NCBI GenBank assembly: GCA_035578155.1
Contig: JAPWDM010000016.1
Span: 9,138,544-9,202,543 of the forward strand
DNA length: 64,000 nt
Direction of reading: 5' to 3'
From: Brachynemurus nebulosus
Taxonomy: Eukaryota > Arthropoda > Insecta > Neuroptera > Myrmeleontidae
Below the pieces are notes generated by a model. That model was not told where the DNA came from. It saw only the letters and a program-made list of their open reading frames with translations, and did not search any database. The position numbers and the translations under genes were made by a program. This document shows positions 37,231 to 48,999 of the stretch, piece after piece (the first letter of the stretch is position 1; every line of letters begins with the position of its first letter).

Positions 37231-37473
37231 GTCGCCTTCCTGGCGTCGTATCTAATTTTAGTGATTTTTCAGAAGAGCAGAAAAAAACAAACTACTGTTA
37301 CATTTTGTTTTGTAAATCATAAACGAATGTAGGTACTTGAAGAATATTAATCTGCAAATACATTGATACCTTAGGTTCAAATTTATAAAACAAAATGTAA
37401 CAGTATTTTTTGTTTTTCTGCTCTCCTGAAAAATCACTAAAAATGAGATATGACCTTATACCTGGAAGGCGAC
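37231..37473. repeat. Inverted duplication inside element C
   Basis: 37231-37318 and 37386-37473 are inverted copies (GTCGCCTTCC...TTTTAGTGATTTTTCAG...CATTTTGTTTT) with a spacer of about 67 bp. The outer part is gypsy-derived coding sequence and identity is imperfect. Confidence 0.65.
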
Positions 37474-37628
37474 GGTTTGTTGTGTCCAATTCAACTTTAG
37501 ACTTTTCGTTAACAATATTGTTAGTGGTTTCGTTATTTTAGAATAATTTTTCACAAATTTTCTGTAGTGTCCGGCTGGCGGCTAGTCCTAGAAATTGTCG
37601 TAATTCCTTAACATTTTTGGGTTGTGGA

Positions 37629-38395
37629 TAGGGTTGCCAACTGTCCCGATTTAATCGGGATGTCCCGATTTTAGGCCTATATGTCCTGCGTCCCGACGAC
37701 AGTAGTGGCGGGACGCTAATTGCCTCGATTTTTAACATCTACAATTTTCTTACTTTTTTAATCCCGGCAATCTCGCTATTCCTGTCTCCAAATTACCGCG
37801 TTTGCATTACATGTCCTCGCCCGGCCAAAGAAGTAAGTACCTACACATAAAATGTTCAGTGTTGCCAGTTTGGCTCATCAAAATTCCCACAACAATAGTC
37901 AAAATCCCTCTAATAATGCATTTTAGGTAGAAAAAACCTCCAAAAAATGAAATAAATTATTTAACGTACATGCATTACACAAGTGGCATCCAAGTAGCCC
38001 AAAAATAGCCAATATCTAATATTTTGAAAAATGTCTTTCTTAAAAAAAATACAGTTCACAGTAAAAAAAAATTAATAATAATAATAATAATAATAATAAT
38101 TTCTCACAAAATAAAAAAGTATTGTAATATTATCTTCAAGAAATGGTTTATTGTATCTTTTTAAAGGATAAATGTTGTCTTAAAATCCGATAACACACAT
38201 TAAAATTTTAATGGTTGATTTTAAACTGATTATTAAGTAAGAATGATAAACTGGTGGAAATTTTGACCTTTTGTTTATTAATGATTAAAAACTTTTTTTT
38301 TCTAGCAGTCCCGATTTTATGTTTCCCATCCCGATTTTTTTTTCATTAAATCCCGAAATATTTATTGGAAGAGTTGGCAACCCTAGTTGTGGGGC
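37629..38395. mobile_element. 767-bp hAT-type MITE in element C
   Basis: The ends TAGGGTTGCCAACTGTCCCG and ...GAGTTGGCAACCCTA are inverted. The flanking 8-bp repeats GTTGTGGA (37621-37628) and GTTGTGGG (38396-38403) differ at one base. The subterminal parts are rich in TCCCGATTTT and ATCGGGA. It splits the RT of element C. An (AAT)n run lies at about 38080-38100. Confidence 0.8.
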
Positions 38396-38960
38396 TTCTT
38401 ATATCGCCTGTATTTTCTTGTTATTTTGTGTAATTCTTTCTACTGGTACAATGTGCCCTAAGTATTCCATTTTGTCCTTTAAAAATTCGTATTTATCTAG
38501 CTGATTTTCAATCTTGTTTCCTCAATTAACTGTCAATAGATAAGACAGTTTTTTCCTATTTCTTTCATCACATTTTGAAATATCGCTGGAGCGTTGCTTG
38601 TTAGTCCGAATGGTATCCTTACGAATTAATGATATTCCCCATTTAGAGAAAATGCTGTTTTCGGTATACCTATCCTTTTCTCTTATTTTTATTTGATGAT
38701 ATTCACTGGCTAAATCGAATGTTGTAAAATATTTATTATTTTTCAACTTTGCGTCTACTGGGTATTAAGTAATTTTGTAGTCTAGTTTTCCCATTTAGTT
38801 TTCTGTAATCAATTACCATTCTCCATTTGTGTTTACCGCTGATGTCTAATTTCTTCTTTACTATCCAGACTGGGCAATTATAAGGGTTCTTACTTTCCCT
38901 AATAAAATTATTTTCAAGTAATTCATTTATTATTATTAGGTAATGGGTAAATTTTGATTT

Positions 38961-39579
38961 TTATTGGTTCATCATCTGTTGTTTCAGTTTTATGTTCGTA
39001 GCCTTTAGCTAATCTATACGGGTCATTCTTTAATTTCGGTAAATATTGATACTTAGTTGGGACAAAATTTGTACAATAGTTCCTTTATTTTACTAATTAC
39101 TAATTTTTTTATTGTCTTTATTTTCGTCTTTATTACTGTCTTTATTATTTTGTTTTTGATTATTTCGCAAAAATAATTTTAATTGTTCGACTTGCATCCG
39201 TTTACAATTGGGAACTGTTACATTGTGTCTACCTTCATAATTGATTCACAGAATTTTATTTTTGCAATATCTGTTTATAATGTTGATAACCTCTTATTAT
39301 GCATTTTAATCTTGACCTCTTTGACATTTGTAACATTTTTTTATTTGAAATTTCTTTGTTTATAGCTATAACACATATATGAGTATAATTTTAATTGAAT
39401 GTGAGTTCATCTAAGGTGGTTATCACAGGAGCATAATGTCTATTTATAACAATTAATTAGTGAAAACTGACAAAGAAATATTTTCATATTTTCAAATAGC
39501 TTGTAAGTCCTTATTTTAAGAAACTATTATGTAATTTTGATTTAAAATATACATACACTACCGTTCAAAAGATTTTTTC
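38961..39579. other. No gene recognised
   Basis: May hold the strongly diverged upstream continuation of element C. No readable motif. Confidence 0.3.
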
Positions 39580-39830
39580 AACATCTTGAATCGTAAGTTG
39601 GCGTTTACATGCCAGGTAGCTTGTCGCGTAAGCACACTTACCTTCCTAGGAACGTAAGTAATTTACTTACTTTCCTAGGAACATAAGTAAGCGCTTGTCA
39701 GCAATAGTAAATAGATTTTTCTATGTAAACAGTTTTTTTTATAGACGCCTACTATTCATTTTTTCCACTTTTTTTTTTAATTGCATTTTCCATTAATTTT
39801 ATTACTTTTTTAGTTCATTCATCATTTTTT
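39580..39830. repeat. Dispersed repeat, empty-site paralogue of 1420-2120
   Basis: Shares both flanks of the MITE at 1476-1935 but runs through CACACTTACCTTCC without the insert. A near-duplicate of TTACCTTCCTAGGAACGTAAGTAA (given here as its two halves TTACCTTCCTAGGAA and CGTAAGTAA) follows directly. Confidence 0.55.
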
Positions 39831-40138
39831 TCGGTTGAAAAAATAACTTAGTCATCTTCGACCCGTAAGTTTATTTTTGTGGTCATGGTTGCTTAAGAAT
39901 CCTTGGCTTTCAGCCTCGGATTTTTAAACTACGTCCGAGGCCACAGAAATAACACTCACGGTCTTTGCCAAGTAATATACTATTAGGTACCTTATTCGTA
40001 ATTTAATTTTAGTAAAATTTTGTCCATATTAACCTCTTTTTCATATTGACAGCACACAACAAATATCTTTTACAGCTATATTTAAGGCTATCTTCTGCTT
40101 TTTAAAGTAGTTTTTCAATGTTGAAAAATGTATTACTT
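39831..40138. other. No gene recognised
   Basis: AT-rich, with a short imperfect inverted repeat around 39868-39960 (CGTAAG..TTTTTGTGG; CTCGGA.. and CGTCCGAGGCCACAG). No coding frame. Confidence 0.3.
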
Positions 40139-41606
40139 CCCAGTCAACATTCTGACGTCGAAGTTTTAAATATGATGTCTTAAAGAATTCTTATTTCTGA
40201 CTTCAGAATTGCAATGTCTTAAACTGCTCCTATTTTTGAAGTCTGAAAAAAAGATATCTGAATTGAGAATTCATTATTAAGAAGTCGTGTTTCTGACTTC
40301 AGAATTATGATGTCTTAAATAGTTCATATTTCTGATGTCTTAAATAGCTCATATTTTTGATGTCTTAAATCCCTCATATTTCTGATGTCTTAAACCGCTC
40401 ATACTTTTAACGTCTTAAAAAAGATGACTTTAAGAGATCTATACCAATAATTCATTGAAAGTATTAAGCGTAATTTACGAAATAAGAGAAATATAATTAA
40501 TTTAGTTAGTTTTATTTATTTACATAACTGTATATGTACAACGTATATGTACAACGTATATTAAATGTATTTAAAAAATTAACATTTCAGATTAAATTTA
40601 CTCGAGTACTTTATCAGGAATGTCACAATTTGTGCACTAGTCACAAAAGAAACAATCAAAAACACTAACTAACCATATCTTACATCCCATCAAACCACAA
40701 ATTATTATCATACCTTCTTAAATTAACACTATCATAAATTCACTTCTTTCAGTTCATTTTCACTTTAAATAATTTTCTTTAAGCCATTTTCACTTTAAAC
40801 CAGTTTATTTTTGTTTAGTATCACCATCACCATCATTTCCATCTTGTGCCAAATTTCTCTCCTATTTTAACCTTCTATTTTTTTGACTTTTGAATAAGTC
40901 TTGAAATGGTTTTCTTTTAGGCATTATGTTGTTAGTTGTCAATAAAAATATTAGTTTTAATATGTTATATTGTTCGTTTGTTTTTTGTTTTTTCCTTACA
41001 TCCGAAATATGAACTAATTATAAGTCTGAACAATGAAGTCAGAAATAAGAGCTGTTTAAGACATCAGAAATATGAATGCATAAAGTAGTCAGAAATAAGA
41101 ACTGTTTAAGACATCATATTTCTGATGTCTTAAATAAGACTTCTTTAAGAATTCATTTAGATGTTCTAATATTGTTTGAATTATTTTTGTTAGTAGTTTC
41201 TATAGAAAAAAATTTTTTAAGACATCAGAAATATGAGCTAATTTTGAAGTCAGAAATATGAATTCTTTAAGCCGTCATATTTATGAAGTCTTAAACAGCT
41301 CCTAAATCGTCCCATAAGATATCTTTATGAATTCATAAAGATATTTTTCTGATAATGTTTTTTGACATCTTAAATATGACTCCTTTAAGACATCTTTAAG
41401 AAGTCTTATTTAAGAAGTCTGAAAGATGTCAGAAAAAAGATGTCTATTTGATATCATTAAATTGAATTCATATTTAAGATATCTTTAAGAACTCTTATTT
41501 CTGATTTCTTAAAAAAGATGTCTTAAAGATGTCATATTTACAGTTTAGAAAGATGTCAGAAAAAAGACTTCATAAAGACATCTTTCTGACTTTTGTGCTC
41601 ACTGGG
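40139..41606. mobile_element. CCCAG-family foldback unit 2, complete, 1468 bp
   Basis: Starts CCCAGTCAACATTCTGACG and ends ...GACTTTTGTGCTCACTGGG; the reverse complement of the end is CCCAGTGAGCACAAAAGTC. Left and right arms hold complementary GA(T/C)GTC and TTAAGACATC blocks. The core encodes the 40-codon minus-strand frame. The 50-bp array is reduced to about two units. It ends exactly where unit 3 begins. Confidence 0.8.
40805..40924 (-). pseudogene. CCCAG-family small reading frame, unit 2
   Basis: Starts MPKRKPFQDLFKSQKNRRL, with TAG at codon 21, then the AQDGNDGDGD tail and TAA at codon 40. It has the same architecture as in units 1 and 3. Confidence 0.45.
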
Positions 41607-42349
41607 CCCAGTCAACATTCTGACGTCTTAATGAATTCATAAAGAATTGATATTTCTGATTTGGACGTCAGAAAACAAGTTCAGAAAGATATCTTTATGA
41701 ATTCATAAAGATATCTTATGCGTCGATTTATGAACATATTATGAAGTCTTAAATATGATGTCTTAAAGAATTGTTTTTCTGACTTCAGAATTGCGATATC
41801 TTAAAAACAGCTCATATTTCTGATGTCTGAAAAAAGATATCTAAATTGAGAATTCATTATTAAGAAGTCATATTTCTGACTTCAGAATTATGATGTCTTA
41901 AATAGTTCATATTTCTGACGTCTTAAAGAATTTATATTTCTGACCTCAGAATTAGCTCATATTTCTGATGTCTTAAACAACTCATGTTTCTGACGTCTTA
42001 AAAAAGATGACTTTAAGAGGACTATACCAAGAATTCGTTGAAAATATTAAGCGTAATTTACGAAAAAAAGGAATATAATTAATTTAGTTAATTTTATTTA
42101 TTTACATAACTTATATTAAATGTATTTAAAATATTAACATTTAAGATTAAATTTACTCCAGTATTTTATCAGGAAATATCACAATTTGTACACTAGTCAC
42201 AATAAAAACAGTCAAAAACACTAACTAACCATACTCAATATCCCATCAAACCACAAATTATTATCTTAACTTCTTAAATTAACACTATCATAAATTCACT
42301 TCCTTCAATTCATTTTCACTTTAAATAATTTTCTTTAAGCTAACATACT

Positions 42350-42469
42350 TTATTTTTGTTTAGTATCACCATCACCATCATTTCCATCTTGTGCTAAAAT
42401 TCTCTCCTATTTTAATCTTCTATTTTTTTGACTTTTGAATAAATATTAAAATGGTTTTCTTTTAGACAT
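42350..42469 (-). pseudogene. CCCAG-family small reading frame, unit 3
   Basis: Starts MSKRKPF, has an extra stop at codon 8, then LFKSQKNRRLK, TAG at codon 21 and TAA at codon 40. It is more decayed than units 1 and 2. Confidence 0.4.
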
Positions 42470-42584
42470 TATGTTGTTAACGTCGTCAATAAAAATATTA
42501 ATTTTAATACATTACATTGTTCGTTTGTTTTTTGTTTTTTCCTTACATCCGAAATATGAACTAATTAAGAAGTCTTAATAATGA

Positions 42585-43070
42585 AGTCAGAAATAAGAGC
42601 TGTTTAAGACATCCGAAATATGAGTTCAAAAAGTAGTCAGAAATAAGAACTGTTTAAGACATCAGAAATATGAGTTCAAAAAGTAATCAAAAATAAGAGC
42701 TGTTTAAGACATCCAAAATATGAGTTCATAAAACAATCAGAAATAAGAACTGTTTAAGACATCAGAAATATGAATTCATAAAGTATTCAGAAATGAGAAT
42801 TGTTTAAGACATCAGAAATATGAATTCATAAAGTAGTCAGAAATAAGAGCTTTTTAAGACATTCAAAATATGAGTTCATAAAACAATCAGAATTAAGAAC
42901 TATTTAAGACATCAGAAATATAAGTACAAAAAGTGGTCAGAAATAAGAACTGTTTAAGACATCAGAAATATGAATTCATAAAGTAGTCAGAAATAAGAAC
43001 TGTTTAAGACATCAGAAATATGAATTCATAAAGTAGTCAGAAATAAGAACGGTTTAAGACATCATATTTC
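42585..43070. repeat. 50-bp tandem array, about 10 copies
   Basis: The same unit as at 30935-31430 (AGTCAGAAATAAGAACTGTT, then TAAGACATCAGAAATATGA). Two adjacent units around 42940-43040 are nearly identical, suggesting recent local homogenisation. Confidence 0.85.
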
Positions 43071-43575
43071 TGATGTCTTAAATAAGACTTCTTTATGAAC
43101 TCATTTAGATGTCCTAATATTGTTTAAATTATTTTTGTTTGTGGTTTTTATAGAAAAAATAATAATAGATTTATAGGATATTTTTTTAAGACATCAGAAA
43201 TATGAGCTAATTCTGAAGTCAGAAATATGAATTCTTTAAGACATCATAGTTATGAAGTCTTAAACAGTTCCTAAATCGACGCATAAGATATCTTTATGAA
43301 TTCATAAAGATATCTTTCTGATAATGTTTTCTGACATCTTAAATATGACTCCTTTAATACATCTTTAAGAAGTCTTATTTAAGGAGTCCGAAAGATGTCA
43401 GAAAAAAGATGTCTATTTGATATCATTAAATTGAATTCATATTTAAGATATCTTTAAGAACTCTTATTTCTGACTTCTTAAAAAAGATGTCTTAAAGATG
43501 TCATATTTACAGTTCAGAAAGATGTCAGAAAAAAGACTTCATAAAGACATCTTTCTGACTTTTGTGCTCATTGGG

Positions 43576-44206
43576 TTACAAATACTTTAAGAAATTGAAG
43601 CAAAAAAATTGACTGATGGGATTACTTTAATGGCGGTCAAACCATTAATTTAATGGTTTATCTAATATTTATAAACAAGTCTCTGTGGTTACAAGTTGGT
43701 CTTACTAAAATGGAATCATGCTTCAAAATTTAATGCCTGTGGTATCTCTAGGTATCTCTATGTTAATAGGTTCGATTCTGTACTCAGTGGCTGCTTCGAG
43801 TTCCACTTATAAACATATGAAGTCTACATATTTGTTAAAAATACAATCGACTGGTTTTTTGGGTATTAAAATAAAACAATTAAAAGAAGAAGGGTTGATA
43901 AGTCCGAATTTAAGCCTATTATCATTATCCAGTTTTTTCTATATTCAATTTTTATATTCTGTACCACTTACCTGATGTGAAAATGGATATATTTAGATCG
44001 ATAAGCAGACTTTTATTTTCAGAAAAAATCCAGTTTATTATTTTGTATCACAGAACATTTTTTGTATAATATATACAGCAGTTACGTTTCAGCCTTTGGG
44101 GTTTCCGGAGTTTAGAATTGAGTGAAAAATTAACTGGCCTTAAGAGCATAGATATCGCAACTTTAATGCTTAAAACATAGGAAGGTATTGCTCAATTGCT
44201 GTTATT
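43576..44206. other. No gene recognised
   Basis: An 85-codon plus-strand frame at 43718-43975 is partly hydrophobic but matches no family I know, and it includes a short duplicated GGTATCTCTA. It is probably chance or an old repeat fragment. Confidence 0.3.
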
Positions 44207-45587
44207 TTGCACCAAGATTATTAATCGGCCGTTAAGATGTTAATCCGTGATTAACTGTGGTTAAAGTCTCAGATTATCTGTTGCACCAAGGTTAATTTTA
44301 GTTTACTGATGATTAAATTGTCCGTTAAGTTAATGGATGGATATTGGACAATTAAATATTTAATCAGTGTTTAGTGCATATTTTGATCCTAGTTTCCTTT
44401 CCTTTCTATTATTGAAATATACTTTTGTACAATTTCAATTATAAAATTATCTTTTCTTTTTCTGTAAAATTTTGATATCTTTTCATTTTTCCATTTTTAA
44501 ATTAAAAATATCTTTACAATCGTGACATTACAGTTTCAAAATGTTTTACGTAAACATAAATATATAAATAAAGTAAGCGCTACCTATTTTCAAAGTATGC
44601 AAATTTAAATTTTTTTTAACCATGTGATATTATCAACTTACTAGCATTTACTTCTCTTGTGTCTCATTTCATGTCCTACAAAAACAAATCAGGGGCTTGT
44701 TCCGAAATATAATCCAGCATACTGGCTAGTGTTAATGACATCATGAATTGACGCCGTTGATTCGTTCCGAAATATACTGGCCAGCAGTTCACGCTCATTT
44801 AAGGATGCATGACCAGTCAAATCGCGTTGTACATCTATTTGTTTAAAATTAATTATAATGTTAAATTATTACTAGAAGCACTTATTTTATAAATTAAAAT
44901 GTGTACTTTATGAGAAATTATATCAATTAATAAATTTTTTCTATAAAATAAAGATTTGATTTGACTATGGTTGGCGTTTAATCACCAGCCAATCAAAAGT
45001 AACTATTTTGACAGTTGAGAAAGTCGACGGCGTAGTGCCAGGATATACAGAATACATATCATACAATATATTATTACATATTGATGAGTATGTTCCATTT
45101 AGGAAACGCACACCACACTATCTAAAATTTTTTTTTTAAATTTTATTACAAAACTAACTTTTTAATTGCATCGACTAGCAATTAAAAGGTTAGTTTTGCA
45201 ATAAAAATTAAAAAAATTATTTTTTGTAAATAAAGAAAACGCACGATCCAGAAAAGTCTATTATTTAACATATTTCAAACTCGATGGAGTAAGCTAGAAT
45301 TTCTTTTGCGGGTATGCATCCTTAACATTTAACACTTGTCTTACCAGTAGAATATGATAGCACACCAGTACAATATGGTGTCAAAGTCATGACGTCATTA
45401 ACACTGGCCACTATACTGGATTATATTTCGGAACACACGCCAGATACCGTTGCTAGTCAAAATTGACCGTTAACATACATTTGTTAACCGTTGGTATATT
45501 TTAAATGGTGCAATAGACAAATCGGGGTTAGTTAACCTGTTATTTACTAATGGCCATTAAGTTCTAATTAAATTAATTTTGGTGCAA
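44207..45587. mobile_element. Foldback MITE with TTGCACCAA ends
   Basis: TTTTGCACCAAGATTATTAA at the left and TTAATTTTGGTGCAA at the right are inverted. The same motif recurs inside both arms (TTGCACCAAGGTTAA near 44282, AATGGTGCAAT near 45518). GGCCGTTAAG and AATGGCC blocks are also mirrored. A second foldback (44692-45441) is nested inside it. Confidence 0.6.
44692..45441. mobile_element. Nested MITE with about 55-bp inverted ends
   Basis: Left GGGGCTTGTTCCGAAATATA and the reverse-complemented right GGCGTGTGTTCCGAAATATA continue in parallel through ATCCAG(C/T)ATA(C/G)TGGC and GTGTTAATGAC(A/G)TCATGA. CAG occurs just outside both ends and may be a 3-bp target duplication. A smaller hairpin (TTACAAAACTAAC against GTTAGTTTTGCAA) lies at 45136-45222. 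Confidence 0.65.
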
Positions 45588-45665
45588 TCGGCCATCAGTG
45601 TTGCTGCATATTGAGACTGTTGAAGCTTTGGATTTTTTTTCCTGAAGTTTATCAAAATAATAGAA

Positions 45666-46398
45666 CAGGGGTCGAAAACCTATTATGGATGCCGAGGCCT
45701 TTTTAAACAAAAAAAATTTTAGATCGTCGCAAAGTCAGATATTTTGTAATGTAGTATGTAGTTTAAATAGTTTTTTTGTAGCAAATTTTGGAATCGAAAA
45801 TTCAGCTATTAGAGTCACTGTCATGATGCAACTTGAGCCCGGAACTATGATAGAAATAATTTGTTTTGAAATCTCTAGAAGCCGAAAATGACATTCACTA
45901 AAATTTATGTCCACGCGATAACTTTCGAACAAAGCATCTTGTTTTTAGGAAATTTGGCGGAAATGTTGGAAATCCAGAAACGTCCGATACCCGAAATGGT
46001 TCTTTTATGCAGTTTTCGTGGAAAAAATAAGTTTTTATTTTTCTTCCTTAAGTTTTTGCCATATTTTCTTACGCCGCTGGAAAGAGGAGGAGAAGTTACA
46101 TAAAAAAGATTTCTGTCAACTAGTTTCCAAGAAAAACTAATTTTTGTAAATGGAAATTCGCTATATTATGCAGCATGTTGCGACAGGGGTATTTTCTTTT
46201 TTTTCTTTACGAATATAAATATTATTGAAAATCAACATGAAAAAAATTTTTAGTAAAAGTTTTATTTACATGTTTTAATAACATCGGAGAACAACGAGTA
46301 TGCTGAACTCTGCATAAGCAGAACAAATTGTTCGAAAAATTATCTTGCTTGATGGGCCGCATAAAAACTTGCAACGGGCCGCGGGTTGCCAACCCCTG
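45666..46398. mobile_element. 733-bp hAT-type non-autonomous element
   Basis: CAGGGGTCGAAAACC at the left and GGTTGCCAACCCCTG at the right are typical hAT ends. The flanking 8-bp repeats TAATAGAA (45658-45665) and TCATAGAA (46399-46406) differ at one base. GGGCCGCATAAAAACTTGCA and GGGCCGCGGGTTGCC near the right end resemble many hAT elements. The interior frames are short; no transposase is recognised. Confidence 0.8.
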
Positions 46399-46406
46399 TC
46401 ATAGAA

Positions 46407-47349
46407 CATTTATGATGTTTTCATAGTTTAGCTTATGAATACGGGTAACAACACGTAATTTATATAAGTTTATTTTAAATCTTTTTCCAGATTCTCGCGG
46501 CAGTAACCACGTATATTGTAATTTTAGTTGAATTTGATGGTACTCAATCAGTAATACCGGTAATTACAAAAAATTGTTCAGAAGTTTAAATTCTTCAATA
46601 AAAATGACAATTTATGATGGAAATAAAAATTTATTGAATAAATATATTTGTGATTACAAAAAACAATTTTTTTTCTTTTAAATTAATTTTTTTAAGGATT
46701 CAAAGATACCCGTTTTAAAGATGATCGTTAGCTGATTAATCGCTTCAATGACCATCGCAATGAAAAAATCATTTCACTTCATTATAATACATAAAATAAA
46801 AAAATACATAATACTTGTATGTTATCTCTCGTAAGTAATAGTTTAGTTGTTTTGTAGTTGATAAAATATAATAATACCGTGAATAATGCTACATAACACG
46901 TGAATGTGTTCGTATCACTATAATTGTGATAAAACTAACAACTTTTTTCATCTATTAATTATTAATAGATGAAAAAAGTTGTTAGTTTGAACTATTGGTG
47001 TCTGAAGTACTATGAAATATGAAATATGAAATATCAATGGCGACCTAATTTCTTTAGAGGCACTTAATCCCATATAAAGCAAAAAAAGTTTTTTTTTTTT
47101 TTACAAAGTTACAGTTAACGATCAAAAAAAATTTAACTAAAATTCGGGGTTTTAAAAATGACTCACAAGGAAATGTATCCAACTGTCTCTTTCAAAAATT
47201 TTTGAAACTTTGGTGGATTGCAGATCTTATTAAAACTAATCACGAGCCATATTTGATTCGTGCCCATAAGCGGTTTAAGGGAGTGAAATTCACCTCTGAA
47301 AATTTAAGTTTTTTTCAATTTTCTTAAATATTGTTACGTGCCCTACAAT

Positions 47350-47352
<3 letters not shown>
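46407..47352. other. No gene recognised apart from a palindrome
   Basis: AT-rich sequence holding the palindrome at 46932-46988. No coding frame or element end is seen. Confidence 0.4.
46932..46988. repeat. Perfect 57-bp palindrome with 1-base centre
   Basis: The arms 46932-46959 and 46961-46988 are exact reverse complements (AAACTAACAACTTTTTTC... inward) around t46960. This is the same architecture as at 34824-34900, but of unrelated sequence and without a flanking direct repeat. Confidence 0.95.

Positions 47353-47433
<81 letters not shown>
47353..47433. repeat. (TA)n microsatellite
   Basis: About 81 bp, next to the AGGGTGGCGC end of the foldback element. Confidence 0.95.
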
Positions 47434-47436
<3 letters not shown>

Positions 47437-48062
47437 GGTGGCGCAAAAAAACCACATATTTTTCTTTTTTTTGTCTCATAGGGAAAAAAGTTAATTTAGC
47501 TCGATTTAAGAATGCTCACCAAAAATTAGCTCAATAAAAATTCTTTTAAGGGTCGCTCAAAACTTGTTAAAATTTGAAAATGGGCCCAAAACGATTTTTG
47601 TTTTTCATCAAATTTTTTTTCTCATCCCTGCATATGTTTGTTCATTGCATAATAAAAAATTCCTCCAAATTTTAACTCAAAAAATTGATAATAAAAGGCC
47701 GCTCAGGATTTTAAAGTCAAAATATTTAATGTTTTTTAGTGGCGCTAAAAAATATTAAATATTTTGACTTGAAAAATTTTCAGAACTCTTGAGCGACCTT
47801 TTATTATCAATTTTTTGAGTTAAAATTTGGAGGAATTTTTTATTATTCAATGTACAAACGTATGCAGGGATGAGAAAAAAAATTTGATAAAAAACAAAAA
47901 TTGGCCCATTTTGGCCCATTTTCAAATTTTAAAAAGGTTTGAGCGACCCTTACAAAATTTTTTATCGAACTAATTTTTGGTGAGCATTCTTAAATCGAGC
48001 TAATTTAACTTTTTTTCCTATGAGACAAAAAAAAGAAAAATATATGGTTTTTTTGCGCCACC

Positions 48063-48066
<4 letters not shown>
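47434..48066. mobile_element. Foldback MITE, about 310-bp arms, in (TA)n
   Basis: The two halves are near-complete reverse complements. They start TTAGGGTGGCGCAAAAAAAC and meet at a central TTTTTTAGTGGCGCTAAAAAA near 47746. Almost no loop is present. Both ends lie in (TA)n, consistent with a TA target. No coding capacity. Confidence 0.8.

Positions 48067-48130
<64 letters not shown>
48067..48130. repeat. (TA)n microsatellite
   Basis: About 64 bp between two transposon ends. Confidence 0.95.
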
Positions 48131-48132
<2 letters not shown>

Positions 48133-48999
48133 GTGTGAGTTTTTCGAAAGTTGTCATTCGATTTATTCCTAAAATATGCATCTAATCGAAAAAAAGTTTA
48201 TACAAAAAATATTCAAAATAGAGGGGGCCATTCACGAAAAATTGTTCCAGACTTCTAGTACTTACGGTCTTTTTGGAATAGAAAAAATTTTTTTTTTCAA
48301 ATGGGAACATATGTTGATATGTTTCTTAAAAATTAGTTTATTACTTCAAATTACCAATGATGCTAAAATTTTCATTATTTTATTGAGAAATTGCATTTTT
48401 AAGTTTTAATTTTCAAAACCCGTGGTCAGATTTGTTTAAACGAACGCAAAAAATACGATTTATTTTCAATTTATACTAAAAAAAATACGAAATAAGTTGT
48501 AATGGTATATTCACATTAACCTCTTACAGTAAAAGAAAATTTATTAATTAAATACATTAATTATCAAAATAATTTGTAGTTTTTCCTCAAATATTCAACT
48601 TAATATTTATTAAACAGGTTATCAAATTACAACTGTTGCTGTAATATTTAATTGTACACCATATTAAAGAAGCCAAAATTTAGTACATGTGAAAATGTCA
48701 TTATTAAAAATCTCTGAAACTAAATTATAGATGGCATATCTGGATAGTATAGTAGAGCCCTCATAAATAATATAACAGCTCTTTTTTAAATTTAAATTGT
48801 TAAATTTTTAAACTTTTTTTTTTTTTTTAAAAAAAGGCAAAAAGATTGTCCAAAAAAATATTTTTAATATAAAAATTTTAAAAATTGCGGTATGTATTTT
48901 AACAATACGTCTGAAAAAGATGTATTTTAAAAATATTCCTAGCCTTAATTTCTTTTCCAGTAATAATTTGCAAAGTTTATTTTATGGAATATGTTTACT

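Larger units (their letters stand above)
37137..38960 (-). pseudogene. Ty3/gypsy-like element C, pol remnant
   Basis: Read leftwards: NPYNCPVWIVKKKLDISGKHKW followed by RMVIDYRKLNGKT (38800-38890), FTTFDLASEYHQIKIREKDR (near 38720), then a frame-shifted RT core to about 38525. LDKYEFLKDKMEYLGHIV follows (38430-38500), then KNVKELRQFLGLAAS (37560-37620) and, after an inverted duplication, FYITTDASNEAVGKI (37140-37190), the start of RNase H. It is a different lineage from elements A and B, with many stops and frameshifts. A hAT MITE (37629-38395) splits it. No gag, integrase or LTR is visible. Confidence 0.7.
41607..43575. mobile_element. CCCAG-family foldback unit 3, complete, 1969 bp
   Basis: Starts CCCAGTCAACATTCTGACGTC and ends ...GACTTTTGTGCTCATTGGG. 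It has the same core as units 1 and 2. It is 501 bp longer than unit 2, close to ten 50-bp repeats, and indeed carries a large array at 42585-43070. It abuts unit 2 with no spacer. Confidence 0.8.

Noticed and set aside
43718..43975. 85-codon partly hydrophobic frame as a possible receptor exon
   Set aside because: No chemoreceptor motif, no splice phase match, and an internal short duplication.
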